From Pedobacter boryungensis (GTDB lineage Bacteria; Bacteroidota; Bacteroidia; Sphingobacteriales; Sphingobacteriaceae), in NCBI RefSeq assembly GCF_013204825.1, contig NZ_JABMKV010000002.1, positions 1,054,001 to 1,118,000 of the forward strand: a stretch of 64,000 nucleotides of DNA, read 5' to 3'. The position numbers were made by a program, and so were the translations under genes. A model generated the notes under the pieces. It ran no database searches. It was given only the letters and a program-made list of their open reading frames with translations, and was not told the DNA's origin. This document shows, piece after piece, positions 29,701-39,232 of the stretch. The first letter of the stretch is position 1. Each line of letters opens with the position of its first letter.

Positions 29701-31068
29701 ACTCAAACAGAAGAAGGCAAAGTTGATATTGTACTAGGTCGTTCTGGAGAGTTTAAAATTACTGAGCCAGGTACTGGTAAGGTAATCGTAACTAATAACG
29801 TTCCTTATGGTGCATTCTTATATGTGAAAGAAGGAGATAAAATCTCTAAAGGCGATAAGATTTGTTCGTGGGATCCATATAACGCGGTTATTATCTCAGA
29901 ATTTGCAGGTAAAATCGAGTTTGATGCGATTGTTGAAGGCGTAACTTTCCGTGAAGAATCTGATGAACAAACAGGTCACCGTGAGAAAGTAATTATCGAT
30001 ACACGTGATAAAACTAAAAATCCATCTATCAGAGTAGTAGATAAAAAAGGTGAACTAATTAGAGCGTATAACATTCCAGTAGGTGCCCACATTGCAATTG
30101 ATGAAGGTGATTCTATTCAAACTGGTCAAATCTTAGTTAAAATTCCTCGTGCAACAGGTAAAACTCGAGATATTACGGGTGGTTTACCACGTGTAACTGA
30201 GTTATTTGAAGCACGTAATCCATCTAACCCAGCTGTAGTAACTGAGATTGATGGTGTGGTAACTTTAGGTGGTGTTAAACGTGGTAATCGCGAAATGACT
30301 ATCGAAAGTAAAGATGGAGAAGTTAAAAAATATCTAGTTCCATTGTCTAAACACATTTTGGTACAAGATAATGACTTTGTGAAAGCAGGTATGCCATTAT
30401 CTGATGGATCGATTTCTCCAGCTGATATTTTAGCAATTAAAGGTCCAGCAGCTGTACAAGAGTACTTAGTAAATGGTATCCAAGAGGTTTACCGTTTACA
30501 AGGTGTGAAAATTAACGATAAACACTTTGAAGTAATTGTACACCAAATGATGCAGAAAGTTCATATCGAAGATCCGGGTGATACTCGTTTCTTAGAAAAT
30601 GATTCTGTTGATAGATGGGACTTCCAAGTTGAGAACGATGAAATCTATGACAAAAAAGTTGTTGTAGATGCAGGTGACTCTGAAGTAATAAAACCAGGTC
30701 AGATTCTTTCTCTACGTAAATTAAGAGATGAAAATTCTCAATTAAAACGTAAAGATTTGAAACAAATTGAAGTACGCGATGCACAACCTGCAACAGCGAG
30801 TTCAATCTTACAAGGTATTACTAGAGCTTCATTAGGTACCAAATCGTTTATCTCTGCAGCATCATTCCAGGAAACTACTAAAGTACTGAATGAAGCAGCT
30901 ATCGCAGGTAAACGTGATAACATGTTAGGCTTAAAAGAAAACGTTATCGTTGGTCACTTGATTCCTTCAGGTACTGGTGTTCGTGGATATGAGCGTATCA
31001 TTGTTGGTTCTCAAGAAGAATACGATAAATTATTAGCTTCTAAAGCGGAAGAAGAAGTAGAAGCATAA
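26779..31068 (+). CDS. rpoC: RNA polymerase beta' subunit
   Basis: 1429 residues. N-terminal zinc ribbon ([20 protein letters not shown]), clamp, and the catalytic Mg-binding [12 protein letters not shown]; the second zinc site [13 protein letters not shown] and trigger-loop region ([18 protein letters not shown]) are intact. It starts 86 bp after rpoB and ends at a strong terminator at 31102. Confidence 0.99.
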   Translation: MSYKKDNKLKSNFTSITISLASPENILERSSGEVLKPETINYRTYKPERDGLFCERIFGPVKDYECHCGKYKRIRYKGIVCDRCGVEVTEKKVRRERMGHINLVVPVAHIWYFRSLPNKIGYLLGLPTKRLDLIIYYERYVVIQAGLMAEQGINYMDFLTEEEYLDILDKLPKENQYLDDKDPNKFVAKMGAEALEDLLKRIDLDSLSYNLRHQAANETSQQRKNEALKRLQVVEAFRGARTRIENNPEWMIIKIVPVIPPELRPLVPLEGGRFATSDLNDLYRRVIIRNNRLKRLIEIKAPEVILRNEKRMLQEAVDSLFDNSRKVNAVKTEGNRALKSLSDILKGKQGRFRQNLLGKRVDYSARSVIVVGPNLKLHECGLPKDMAAELFKPFIIRKMIERGIVKTVKSAKKIVDRKDPLVWDILENVLKGHPVLLNRAPTLHRLGIQSFQPKLVEGKAIQLHPLVCTAFNADFDGDQMAVHLPLGHAAILEAQVLMLAAHNILNPANGTPITVPSQDMVLGLYYITKGRRTDANRVVKGQDSSFYSPEEVIIAYNEKKIDLHAFIKVKVNVKQEDGTIVNKLTETTVGRVLFNQMVPEEVGYINELLTKKSLRDIIGEVVKMTGMARSARFLDDIKELGFKMAFQGGLSFNLQDVNIPVEKHTLLEQAAGEVEEVRNNYNMGFITNNERYNQIIDIWTRINNRLTTFVMNQLSSDNQGFNSVYMMLDSGARGSKEQIRQLAGMRGLMAKPQKSGSGGEIIENPILSNFKEGLSVLEYFISTHGARKGLADTALKTADAGYLTRRLHDVAQDMIVNAVDCGTLRGMYTTALKDNEDVVEPLYERILGRTSLHDVYHPLTGDLLVGAGADIEEDIAKAIEESPLEGIEIRSVLTCENKRGVCALCYGRNLASGKRVQRGEAVGVIAAQSIGEPGTQLTLRTFHVGGTASNIANESQINAKFDGVIEFENLRTVETQTEEGKVDIVLGRSGEFKITEPGTGKVIVTNNVPYGAFLYVKEGDKISKGDKICSWDPYNAVIISEFAGKIEFDAIVEGVTFREESDEQTGHREKVIIDTRDKTKNPSIRVVDKKGELIRAYNIPVGAHIAIDEGDSIQTGQILVKIPRATGKTRDITGGLPRVTELFEARNPSNPAVVTEIDGVVTLGGVKRGNREMTIESKDGEVKKYLVPLSKHILVQDNDFVKAGMPLSDGSISPADILAIKGPAAVQEYLVNGIQEVYRLQGVKINDKHFEVIVHQMMQKVHIEDPGDTRFLENDSVDRWDFQVENDEIYDKKVVVDAGDSEVIKPGQILSLRKLRDENSQLKRKDLKQIEVRDAQPATASSILQGITRASLGTKSFISAASFQETTKVLNEAAIAGKRDNMLGLKENVIVGHLIPSGTGVRGYERIIVGSQEEYDKLLASKAEEEVEA

Positions 31069-31101
31069 TTAGTCATAAATTTCTGAAAGGAAATGTAAAT
31101 A

Positions 31102-31136
31102 AAATCCCTAGTGTTAATTCGCTAGGGATTTTTTTG
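31102..31136 (+). terminator. Terminator after rpoC
   Basis: AAATCCCTAG / CTAGGGATTT stem, 10-nt loop, seven T. Confidence 0.92.
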
Positions 31137-31227
31137 TACCCAATAACCCTTAGTTAAATATGCCGTGTTTGTGGTATATATTAATTGTTTTTTTGAATGG
31201 ATATTTACAAAATCAAAATCACAAACA

Positions 31228-31962
31228 ATGAAAAATAATTTTCTTAAAGGCTTACTATTATTTATTATCGCTACTAGTTTAATTTCTTGCAAGAAGAGTG
31301 AAACAGTAGAGCCTAAGCAAACTCAGCAGCTGGTAAAAGTTAGTAATTGGAATCCATCAACTGGTGTAGAATCAACAAGTATGGAATTTATATATGATGC
31401 TAAAGGAACTTTAACAAGTTTAGTTTATGGAGGAACAACTTTTACTACAAGCTATAATTCGGCAAACAAGTTAGCATCACTTACTGGAACATACAAACAA
31501 AACGTTACAGTTACCTATACGCTAGAATATAATTCTACAGGTCAGCTGATAAAAGTTACTAATTCAGATGGAACAAATAGCAATACTAAAATAATTACTT
31601 ATAATTCTTCAGGTAAGATTAGTAAAATTGGAATTACATATTCAAATACTGCTGTTACACCATACAATGCAGACTATACTTGGATTGGTGATAATCTTGC
31701 TACTGCTAGTTCAGGAACTTATACTTCAACTTATACCGCTTATGATGATAAATTGAATCCTTTTAGTTTAGCTGAAGGAGTTGCTATCATTTTTTATGGT
31801 AACCCAGCTTCTAAAAATAATGCAACAGAAATCAAAACCTTAAATGGTGCAATTATTAACGTTCAAAAAAGAAGTTATGAGTACAATACTGTTGGTTATG
31901 CAACAAGTATGAAGCTATTGGATGGAAGTAATGAAGGAATGAGATTCTATTTTAATAAATAA
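31228..31962 (+). CDS. Putative lipoprotein with YD-repeat-like strands
   Basis: 244 residues from ATG 31228; an upstream open extension of 21 codons lacks a signal peptide and is rejected. The N-terminus KGLLLFIIATSLISCKK is a lipoprotein signal (Cys21). The body alternates short strands such as FIYDAKGTLTSLVYGG, EYNSTGQLIKVTNSDG and TYNSSGKISKIGITYS, which recall YD/RHS-like beta repeats of many Bacteroidetes surface lipoproteins. Function unknown. A terminator follows at 31984. Confidence 0.75.
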   Translation: MKNNFLKGLLLFIIATSLISCKKSETVEPKQTQQLVKVSNWNPSTGVESTSMEFIYDAKGTLTSLVYGGTTFTTSYNSANKLASLTGTYKQNVTVTYTLEYNSTGQLIKVTNSDGTNSNTKIITYNSSGKISKIGITYSNTAVTPYNADYTWIGDNLATASSGTYTSTYTAYDDKLNPFSLAEGVAIIFYGNPASKNNATEIKTLNGAIINVQKRSYEYNTVGYATSMKLLDGSNEGMRFYFNK

Positions 31963-31983
31963 TTTATACGATAATTGAAATTG

Positions 31984-32014
31984 ACTAGCACTTTAGAGAT
32001 AAAGTGCTAGTTTT
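31984..32014 (+). terminator. Terminator of the lipoprotein gene, abutting the next start codon
   Basis: ACTAGCACTTT / AAAGTGCTAGT with 6-nt loop and TTTT. Its end lies 5 bp before ATG 32020, and its 3' arm contains TAGTTTTG (32008-32015), a -7 promoter match for the following gene. Confidence 0.8.
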
Positions 32015-32019
32015 GTTTT

Positions 32020-32334
32020 ATGGAAGAACAACAAAACGAAAACCAATTAAATATAGAGCTATCCGAAGAAATTGCTGAAGGTATATTTTCAAACTTAGCC
32101 ATCATAACTCATTCTAATACAGAGTTTGTGTTAGATTTTATAAGAGTAATGCCAGGAGTACCAAAAGCGAAAGTGAAATCTAGAATTATTTTAACGCCTG
32201 AGCATGCGAAAAGATTAGTTCATGCAATGTTAGATAATGTTGAAAAATTTGAAGCAATAAACGGAAGAATAAAAACACAAGAAGAGCCTCCAGGTTTTCC
32301 TATGAATTTTGGCGGACCAACGGCGCAAGCATAA
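32020..32334 (+). CDS. DUF3467 protein
   Basis: 104 residues (NIELSEEIAEGIFSNLAIITHSNTEFVLDFIRVMPG ... IILTPEHAKRLVHAML). This is the DUF3467 signature, a small cytosolic family of unknown function widespread in Bacteroidetes. The start codon is only 5 bp behind a terminator hairpin, so the transcript may be leaderless or nearly so. It is convergent with miaA. Confidence 0.88.
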   Translation: MEEQQNENQLNIELSEEIAEGIFSNLAIITHSNTEFVLDFIRVMPGVPKAKVKSRIILTPEHAKRLVHAMLDNVEKFEAINGRIKTQEEPPGFPMNFGGPTAQA

Positions 32335-32359
32335 TAAGTTAAAGGTTTTAAGTTGAAAG

Positions 32360-33283
32360 TTATACGTTGGGTTGCTTAATTTTTAATTTATCTTCTATAA
32401 GTTGAATTACTTCTTGAACTTGATGTGGCTCAAACCAAGTTGTGTTTTCATCTCGTCTAAACCATGTAAGTTGACGTTTAGCAAACCTGCGTGTGTTTTG
32501 TTTAATCATTGCAACTGCAGAAGATAATTCGATTTTTCCATCTAAATAATCGAACAACTCAGAGTAACCTACAGTGTTTAATGCATTGTATTGACGGTAA
32601 GGAAACAAGCCTTCAACTTCTGCAAGTTGACCTGCTTCCATCATTAAATCTACACGATGATTAATGCGTTCGTAAAGTAAAGCTCTATCTGTATTTAGGC
32701 CGATTTTGATTATATTGAATGGCCTTTCTTTTTTATTTGCCGTTAAAAAAGAACTCAATTTTTGGCCTGTAGAAAGCACAACTTCTAAACCTCTAATCAT
32801 GCGTTGAGGATTAGATTGATCTACTTTAGCAAAATATTCAGGGTCTAATTCTTGAAGTTGCATTCTAATTGCTTCAATGCCTTCATCTGCCAGTTTTTTA
32901 TTTAATTTTTCACGAATTGTTAAGTCAATTTCGGGTAAATCATCTAATCCTTTGCAAATCGCATCAATATATAAACCAGAACCGCCAACCAAGATTAAGA
33001 TATTATGCTTTTTAAAAAGTTCTTGTATTAATTGAAGGGCTTGGACTTCAAAATCTCCAGTGCTAAATAGTGTTTCTATGCTATGAGAATCAATAAAATG
33101 ATGTGGGGCAATAGCCAATTCCTCTTTTGAGGGCTTAGCCGTACCAATATTCATTTCCTTAAAAAATTGGCGTGAATCTGCAGAAATAATTTCGCTATGG
33201 TAAAACTTGGCAAGCTCAATAGCTAATGCAGTTTTACCGATGGCAGTTGGCCCAACTACTACAATTAAAGTTTTTTGTGGCAT
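32360..33283 (-). CDS. miaA: tRNA dimethylallyltransferase
   Basis: 307 residues. P-loop GPTAIGKTALAIELA (~10-24), DSRQFFKEMNIGTAKPS, and IRRFAKRQ-type tRNA-binding part (NTRRFAKRQLTWFRRDE). Adds the dimethylallyl group to A37 of tRNAs reading UNN codons. Normal length; 88 bp downstream of the pRiA4b-like gene on the same strand. Confidence 0.96.
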   Translation of the reverse strand: MPQKTLIVVVGPTAIGKTALAIELAKFYHSEIISADSRQFFKEMNIGTAKPSKEELAIAPHHFIDSHSIETLFSTGDFEVQALQLIQELFKKHNILILVGGSGLYIDAICKGLDDLPEIDLTIREKLNKKLADEGIEAIRMQLQELDPEYFAKVDQSNPQRMIRGLEVVLSTGQKLSSFLTANKKERPFNIIKIGLNTDRALLYERINHRVDLMMEAGQLAEVEGLFPYRQYNALNTVGYSELFDYLDGKIELSSAVAMIKQNTRRFAKRQLTWFRRDENTTWFEPHQVQEVIQLIEDKLKIKQPNV

Positions 33284-33371
33284 AGGACCTTTTTTGTTAT
33301 GCTGTCTTTATTTTCAGCATTTTTTTGATTACGGATCCTGAAATAAATTCAGGATCACGCATTAATAGAAA

Positions 33372-34022
33372 TTAATAATCTTCTTCCTTCCCGCTACCGT
33401 ATTCCTCGTCCGCAAAATCATCACCATCTGCAAAGTCATCTTTTTCTTCCTCTTCTTCACTATCATCATCACCTTCTTCAGCGTTGATACCTCTGCCGCC
33501 CATTGCTTCCAATTCTTCAGTATCTTCAGGAACGAAGTCCATTTCATTTAAGAAGTCAAAATCGGTTGAAGCAGCAGCACTACTTACCGCAAAACCACCT
33601 GCATTTTTTTCAATAATTTTAGGAGCTTCACCTATGCTTTTTACTAAAAATGGATATTCAATATTCGGATCGTTTTCTAGAATAATTTTAATCAATTCTA
33701 CATGAAAATCAAAAGGACGTTCGAAGTTGTAGATGTAATAAAATTTTTGATGTGGATCTTCAATAAAACTACTCAATTTGGCATTTTCCATTAAGGTAAC
33801 ACCGTTATTTATTTTACGTTCATTAGGTAATAAAGCAATTTCATCACCTTTAATCCAGTTATCAGTACTTACATAAAATGACGAAGATTTATCGGCGTTA
33901 TAGCCAGTAGAACGATGAATTGCTCTGTGTAAATCTTCAAACGTTTGAGTGGTTTTAATATCGATTTCTCTTACTATGTCGTCAAAATCTTCAAAAGAAA
34001 TTTTAAATCTATAAATTGCCAT
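33372..34022 (-). CDS. Plasmid pRiA4b ORF-3-like protein with acidic tail
   Basis: 216 residues. Residues ~1-130 (YRFKISFEDFDDIVREIDIKT; HRSTGYNADKSSSFYVSTDNW) resemble the pRiA4b ORF-3 family, also seen as passengers of IS1096-type elements. The last ~60 residues are very acidic (DDDSEEEEEKDDFADGDD), likely disordered. No transposase or inverted repeat lies nearby, so here it seems a resident chromosomal gene. Function unknown. It is upstream of miaA on the same strand. Confidence 0.75.
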   Translation of the reverse strand: MAIYRFKISFEDFDDIVREIDIKTTQTFEDLHRAIHRSTGYNADKSSSFYVSTDNWIKGDEIALLPNERKINNGVTLMENAKLSSFIEDPHQKFYYIYNFERPFDFHVELIKIILENDPNIEYPFLVKSIGEAPKIIEKNAGGFAVSSAAASTDFDFLNEMDFVPEDTEELEAMGGRGINAEEGDDDSEEEEEKDDFADGDDFADEEYGSGKEEDY

Positions 34023-34084
34023 TTTCAGTATACTGTTTCTATCTGTAAAATTAAGAAATAAAAAATAATTTTAGGATTTTAAAG

Positions 34085-35491
34085 CTATCTAGTAATTGGT
34101 TTTAAACCTAATTCGCTAGCTTTCTTTAACATAAAGTTAAACGCCTCTTCGTAATTGTTTGTTATTTCACCTTCTAAAATAGCTTCTCGAATTGCATTTT
34201 TTAGTATTCCAACCTCCCTACCAGCATTTAAATTGAATGTTTCCATAATGTCGTTTCCAGAAATAGGGGGTTGCCAGTTTCGAAGTTGATCACGCTCTTC
34301 AACATCTTTTAGTTTTTGTTTAACTAGCTCAAAATTATTTCTGTATTTTTTAATCTTATACTCGTTTTTGGTAGTTATATCCGCATTACATAAAAGCATT
34401 AGGCTTTCAATTTCCTCTCCAGCTTCAAAAAGTAACCTCCGCACTGCAGAATCGGTCACTTTTTCTTGTGCTAAAACAATTGGGCGTAAATGAAGTTGAA
34501 CTAATTTTTGCACAAACTTCATTTTTTCATTTAATGGAAGTTTTAATTGTGCAAAAATTTGAGGAACCATCCTCGCTCCTTTATCTTCATGACCATGAAA
34601 AGTCCAGCCGTGCCCTTCTTCAAATCTTTTAGTTGGCGGTTTAGCAATATCGTGTAAAATGGCTGCCCAACGTAGCCAGAGATCATCTGTTGTTTCGCAA
34701 ATGTTATCTAATACTTGTAGAGTGTGATAAAAATTATCTTTATGGCCTTTTCCTTTTATAACTTCTACTCCATATAAAGCAGCCATTTGTGGAAAAATGA
34801 GATGTAATAAACCAGTATCGAATAAATAGTTAAAACCAATTGATGGAGTTTTGGCTAAAATAATTTTATTCAACTCATCTGTAATTCGTTCTTTTGATAC
34901 AATACTTATTCTCTCTTTCTGAGATTTAATCGCTTCAATTGCTTTTTCATCAATATTAAAATTTAATTGAGTCGCAAAGCGGATGGCTCTCATCATGCGA
35001 AGCGGATCATCAGAAAAAGTAATTTTAGGATCTAATGGTGTACGAATTAATTTCTGTTCTAAATCTGCTAAGCCATTAAATGGATCGATTAAACTGCCAT
35101 AATTAGATTTATTAAGAGATATTGCCAGTGCATTAATCGTGAAATCTCTTCGCAACTGATCATCTTCTAAAGTGCCGTTTTCTACAATTGGTTTACGAGA
35201 ATTAGACCGATATGATTCTTGTCTAGCCCCAACAAATTCAATTTCCAAATCGTTATACTTTAGCATAGCAGTGCCGAAGTTCTTAAATACTGCGACCTTA
35301 GTTTTTAAATGTAGACCAACTCTTTCGGCAAACTCAATCCCATTGCCAACTATTACAATGTCAATATCTTTTGATGATCGATTTAAAAATAAATCACGTA
35401 CAAATCCTCCAATAACATAAGTTTCTGTATTGGTTTGATCAGCAATAGTAGCTAAAACTTTAAATATTGGATTTTGTAGATGTTGCTGCAT
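34085..35491 (-). CDS. cca: CCA-adding tRNA nucleotidyltransferase (class II, HD domain)
   Basis: 468 residues. Nucleotidyltransferase core [22 protein letters not shown] (~28-49) with the DxD pair, [13 protein letters not shown], then an HD domain ([14 protein letters not shown], with [11 protein letters not shown]). Adds or repairs the 3' CCA of tRNAs, which is required here because none of the five tRNA genes encodes CCA. Could also be annotated as poly(A) polymerase, a relative that is hard to separate by eye. Confidence 0.92.
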   Translation of the reverse strand: MQQHLQNPIFKVLATIADQTNTETYVIGGFVRDLFLNRSSKDIDIVIVGNGIEFAERVGLHLKTKVAVFKNFGTAMLKYNDLEIEFVGARQESYRSNSRKPIVENGTLEDDQLRRDFTINALAISLNKSNYGSLIDPFNGLADLEQKLIRTPLDPKITFSDDPLRMMRAIRFATQLNFNIDEKAIEAIKSQKERISIVSKERITDELNKIILAKTPSIGFNYLFDTGLLHLIFPQMAALYGVEVIKGKGHKDNFYHTLQVLDNICETTDDLWLRWAAILHDIAKPPTKRFEEGHGWTFHGHEDKGARMVPQIFAQLKLPLNEKMKFVQKLVQLHLRPIVLAQEKVTDSAVRRLLFEAGEEIESLMLLCNADITTKNEYKIKKYRNNFELVKQKLKDVEERDQLRNWQPPISGNDIMETFNLNAGREVGILKNAIREAILEGEITNNYEEAFNFMLKKASELGLKPITR

Positions 35492-35596
35492 GATTAGGTA
35501 TATCGCGATACTGATTTATTCAGCATCTTTTAATAGGCAGACTCTGAATAAATTTAGGGGCGATTTGGTTTAAAAATTTATGCAAAAATAGTAAAA

Positions 35597-36163
35597 TTAC
35601 TTACGTATAAATTCAAATTGGCCAGACGGGCCTAACTTAATAATAGTTGAGGGTTTTTTTGGACTTCGATTTTCCTGTTCTAAGTCTACAATATAATCAA
35701 CGGCATCTTTAACCTCATCACTAATTTCATCGAAAAATTTAGGTGTAGGTTGGCCGCTAATATTGGCGGAAGTAGAAACAATAGGTTTGCGAAAACGCTG
35801 AATTAACTGCTCGCAGAAATCATGTTTTACAACTCTAATTCCTACAGTGCCATCCAGATTAATTACATTTTTAGCTAAGTTTTTTGCACCAGAAAAAACA
35901 ATAGTTAATGGATTTTCAGCATATTCAATTAACTCATAAGCAACATCTGGAATTTCAGTCACATAGCTTTGCAATTTATTGTCGTTTTCTAAAAGAACAA
36001 TTAGGCTTTTATCTGAAGCACGACCTTTAATTTCATTTATTTTGGCCACAGCTTCTTCATTTGTAGCATCGCAACCCAGCCCCCAAACTGTATCAGTAGG
36101 GTAGAGAATTACTCCTCCATTTTTTAAAATCTCTAAAGCTTTATTAACTTCTTCTCTAAGCAT
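35597..36163 (-). CDS. tsaC: Threonylcarbamoyl-AMP synthase (YrdC/Sua5 family)
   Basis: 188 residues with LKNGGVILYPTDTVWGLGCDA near the N-terminus, GRASDKSLIVLL and PIVSTSANISGQPTP. Makes threonylcarbamoyl-AMP for the t6A37 modification of ANN-decoding tRNAs. Its start overlaps the preceding glycosyltransferase by 8 bp, so it is the last gene of the dapD-GT-GT-tsaC operon. Confidence 0.94.
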   Translation of the reverse strand: MLREEVNKALEILKNGGVILYPTDTVWGLGCDATNEEAVAKINEIKGRASDKSLIVLLENDNKLQSYVTEIPDVAYELIEYAENPLTIVFSGAKNLAKNVINLDGTVGIRVVKHDFCEQLIQRFRKPIVSTSANISGQPTPKFFDEISDEVKDAVDYIVDLEQENRSPKKPSTIIKLGPSGQFEFIRK

Positions 36164-36959
36164 CTAAATATTGATTTAAACCTTTTGGTGTGAAAATTAT
36201 TCCAGATTTAACGGTGTTTTCTAATAGTTCTCTGTTTTTTTGATCTTGTTTTTTGGAAGTTTCTTCTTTATGATAAATGTGATAAGCAATACCGCCAAAT
36301 TTAAGTTGTAGTTTCTGCTTGCCAGCATTCAATAATCGGATAGTAAGTTCACTATCTTCATGACCCCATCCAGAGAAATCTTCATTATAACCGTTTGTTA
36401 ATATTAAATCTTCTCTCCAAAAAGACATATTCGCACCTCTTGCAAAATATTTTGGATGGCTATTTCTATATCCAGCGGCAATAAAATTAGAGAGCGCTAA
36501 AAAACGAATACCATCTTTTCTTCTTTTAATATCATTAGCGAAAATATTTACATCTGTGTTTTTGCTGGACAAAATCTTCTCAGATATTTCAGGACCTAAT
36601 AATACCCTACCACCCTGAATGAATGCATTCTTTTTAGCTAATCCTAAATGATCTTTAATAAAATGATGATGAAGAATAATATCTCCATCAATTTGAATAA
36701 TATAATCTCCGGTACTTTTTGCAAATGCCTTATTCAGAATAGATGTTTTTTGAAAACCATTGTCTTCTTGCCAAAGGTGGATGATTGGTACTTTACTTTT
36801 TTCGGTGAGTTTTTTAATTTCTAACCTAGTTTGCTCTGTGGATCCATCATCGGCAATAATTATTTCATCAGGTAACCTACTTTGCTTAAATGCACTTAAA
36901 ACAGCAAGTTCTAAAGCTTGTGGCCAATTATAAGTTGCAATGATTAAGGATACCTTCAT
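36156..36959 (-). CDS. Glycosyltransferase family 2 (with galactosyltransferase-like C-terminus)
   Basis: 267 residues. GT-A fold opening VSLIIATYNWPQALELAVLS, nucleotide-binding IIIADDGSTE, DxD-like QIDGDII (~94-96) and acceptor segment FARGANMSFWREDLILTNGYNEDFSGWGHED. Transfers a sugar from a nucleotide donor, probably in cell-surface glycan synthesis; donor and acceptor unknown. ATGA-type 4-bp overlap with the upstream GT2 gene and 8-bp overlap with tsaC. Confidence 0.88.
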   Translation of the reverse strand: MKVSLIIATYNWPQALELAVLSAFKQSRLPDEIIIADDGSTEQTRLEIKKLTEKSKVPIIHLWQEDNGFQKTSILNKAFAKSTGDYIIQIDGDIILHHHFIKDHLGLAKKNAFIQGGRVLLGPEISEKILSSKNTDVNIFANDIKRRKDGIRFLALSNFIAAGYRNSHPKYFARGANMSFWREDLILTNGYNEDFSGWGHEDSELTIRLLNAGKQKLQLKFGGIAYHIYHKEETSKKQDQKNRELLENTVKSGIIFTPKGLNQYLDA

Positions 36960-37879
36960 TTTGCAAATTTAATGGAGTTTGTTAAAAAGGTAAATGCTGG
37001 AAATAGTCTTTTTTTATGACCAAAGATAATTTTGCTATGATTTATTAAAAATTTGAAAAAGTGCCAATCAATTTTAGAAGTTGGCGCTTGTTCATGTTGT
37101 TGTGCATGTGCAATAAATTCATCAAGAAATAAGCGGCTCTCTGAACTTAAATTTTGTATTTGCTTAAACAATAATAATCTTGATAGTAATGTTAAAGGGT
37201 TTTTTATTCTTTTTTTACTGAAAAATGCATTGTCCCCGTGTTTCCTATGATGAACTAGATATCTTTTAACCGCTTTAATTTCGCCTAACGTAGTTGCATT
37301 TAGTGCTAGCCACCAATCGTATGGCATAAAATCTGGAATGGGTATAGCTTGTTGTAAAATTGATTTTCTGAACATGATATTATGTCCACTCAATTGATTT
37401 AGCAGAAATAATTTTCTACTATCGCTTCCTTCAAAAAGTTTATAACGCTTCAACTGACCTGAAAAGTGGTGTAAATTCCCATTTTTAAGGGTAATTGAAG
37501 CGCCGTGTGCTAGCGTTACATGTTGATCTGCAAATAATTCGACTAAAGAACTTAATTTGTCTTTCATCCAAACATCATCCTGATCTGCAATAGCAATTAA
37601 ATCTCCGCTACACAAAGAAATAGCTTTTTCAAAATTTTTGTCGAAACCAAGATTCTCCTCATTTAAGTAAAGTTTAAATAAAGAAGGATATTTCCCCTGC
37701 CAATCTTCTAGAATTTTAAAAGTATGATCAGATGACCGGTCATCAACTACAATAATTTCATGTAAAGGATAATCTTGCGCTAAAATTGTTTCCAATTGCT
37801 CATCAATGTATTTTGCACCATTATAAGTGCACATTGCAATTGATATCGGTACAATTTCAGATCCTTTACTTAAAATCAT
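36956..37879 (-). CDS. Glycosyltransferase family 2
   Basis: 307 residues. PISIAMCTYNGAKYIDEQLE, EIIVVDDRSSDHT and IAIADQDDVWMKDKL (metal-binding DQDD) place it with GT2 rhamnosyl/galactosyl-type transferases. A C-terminal half with basic residues (AKR..HHRKHGDNAFFSKK) may bind membrane. The start overlaps the dapD stop (TAATG), giving translational coupling. Confidence 0.88.
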   Translation of the reverse strand: MILSKGSEIVPISIAMCTYNGAKYIDEQLETILAQDYPLHEIIVVDDRSSDHTFKILEDWQGKYPSLFKLYLNEENLGFDKNFEKAISLCSGDLIAIADQDDVWMKDKLSSLVELFADQHVTLAHGASITLKNGNLHHFSGQLKRYKLFEGSDSRKLFLLNQLSGHNIMFRKSILQQAIPIPDFMPYDWWLALNATTLGEIKAVKRYLVHHRKHGDNAFFSKKRIKNPLTLLSRLLLFKQIQNLSSESRLFLDEFIAHAQQHEQAPTSKIDWHFFKFLINHSKIIFGHKKRLFPAFTFLTNSIKFAK

Positions 37880-38697
37880 TAAACAGCTACATTATTTTCT
37901 CTTAATGCATCATTAAGTGAAGTTTTTTTATCGGTTGATTCTTTACGTTTTCCAATAATTAATGCACATGGAACTTGAAAATCTCCAGCAGGGAATTTCT
38001 TAGTATATGAACCAGGAATTACTACCGAACGAGCAGGAACAACACCTTTATACTCAATTGGTTTTTCGCCAGTTACATCTATAATTTTTGTAGATGCAGT
38101 TAAAACAACGTTTGCGCCTAAAACCACTTCTTTTTCTAATTTAACACCTTCAACAACTATAGCTCTTGATCCAAGGAAACAATCATCTTCGATAATAACT
38201 GGTGATGCTTGAACAGGTTCTAATACACCGCCAATACCCACTCCACCACTTAAATGTACACGTTTACCAATTTGAGCACACGAACCAACGGTTGCCCAAG
38301 TATCTACCATCGTGTCTTCATCAATGTAAGCGCCAATATTTACATAAGAAGGCATCATGATTACACCTTTTGCTAAATAAGCACCATAACGAGCACTAGC
38401 CATAGGTACAACTCGAACACCTTGATCTTTATAATTGGTTTTCAAATCCATTTTATCATGGTATACGAAAGGACCAACTTTAATTTCTTTCATTTCATTA
38501 ATAGGGAAATATAAAATCACAGCTTTTTTGATCCATTCATTAATTCCCCAACTATTTAAAACAGGTTCAGCTACACGCAATGTACCTCTATCTAATCTTA
38601 AAATTACCTCTTCAATTGCTTCACAGTAGTTATTATAGGCTAACAAAGATCTGTCTTCCCAAGCGGCTTCTATTAATTTCTTTAAATCTTCAATCAT
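37879..38697 (-). CDS. dapD: Tetrahydrodipicolinate N-succinyltransferase
   Basis: 272 residues of left-handed beta-helix type. Features MASARYGAYLAKGVIMMPSYVN, hexapeptide repeats and SGGVGIGGVLEPVQASPVIIEDDCFLG. Catalyses the succinylation step of lysine/diaminopimelate synthesis. First gene of an overlapping operon with two glycosyltransferases and tsaC, an unrelated mixture joined perhaps by chance; its product feeds peptidoglycan. Confidence 0.96.
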   Translation of the reverse strand: MIEDLKKLIEAAWEDRSLLAYNNYCEAIEEVILRLDRGTLRVAEPVLNSWGINEWIKKAVILYFPINEMKEIKVGPFVYHDKMDLKTNYKDQGVRVVPMASARYGAYLAKGVIMMPSYVNIGAYIDEDTMVDTWATVGSCAQIGKRVHLSGGVGIGGVLEPVQASPVIIEDDCFLGSRAIVVEGVKLEKEVVLGANVVLTASTKIIDVTGEKPIEYKGVVPARSVVIPGSYTKKFPAGDFQVPCALIIGKRKESTDKKTSLNDALRENNVAV

Positions 38698-38748
38698 TGT
38701 ATTTTTATTTTTTTTACAAAATAAGTCAATTTTATGTATTGAGCATTG

Positions 38749-38756
38749 TATTTTTG
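38749..38756 (+). promoter_or_regulatory. Candidate -7 element (TATTTTTG) for the S4 gene
   Basis: Exact TAnnTTTG match ending 7 bp before ATG 38764, so transcription would start at or next to the start codon. No clear -33 TTG. Confidence 0.4.
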
Positions 38757-38763
38757 ATTTTTT

Positions 38764-39159
38764 ATGACAGAGAAAGAGAAATTAAGGATTGATAAATACT
38801 TGTGGGCAATAAGATTGTTTAAAACCCGTAGTTTAGCAACTGAAGCGTGTAAAGCGGGTCGTGTAAAATTGAATGGTCAAAATCTTAAACCGTCTAGTAT
38901 TGTTAAAGTTGGAGAGGTTTATCAAGTATCAAAAGGAATAGAGAAAAAAATAATAGAAGTTGTAGAGCTTTTATATAACAGGGTTGAAGCCAAAATAGCA
39001 GTAACTAAGTACAAAGATCTCACTCCTGAGGAAGAAACTCATGCTTTTAAGTCTGTATTTCATGCCCCAAGTTTAAAAAGAGATCGTGGAACGGGAAGAC
39101 CAACCAAAAAAGATAGACGCGAAACGGATGATTTAATAGATGGAATGTTCGAGGAGTAG
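38764..39159 (+). CDS. S4-domain RNA-binding protein (Hsp15-like)
   Basis: 131 residues: S4 domain LRIDKYLWAIRLFKTRSLATEACKAGRVKLNG (~6-37) followed by a basic tail (KDRRETDDL). Family members such as Hsp15 bind stalled 50S subunits carrying peptidyl-tRNA. Transcribed divergently from dapD; the upstream gap is only 66 bp and the mRNA may be leaderless. Confidence 0.9.
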   Translation: MTEKEKLRIDKYLWAIRLFKTRSLATEACKAGRVKLNGQNLKPSSIVKVGEVYQVSKGIEKKIIEVVELLYNRVEAKIAVTKYKDLTPEEETHAFKSVFHAPSLKRDRGTGRPTKKDRRETDDLIDGMFEE

Positions 39160-39232
39160 AGCCAGAAAGTTAAGAAGGTTAGAAGTCCGAAAAGTCTGGG
39201 AGTGAAGTTATATTCGATTATAGATGGCAATT

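Noticed and set aside
33372..34022. IS1096-type mobile element
   Set aside because: Only a passenger-like protein family is present; no transposase or terminal repeats.
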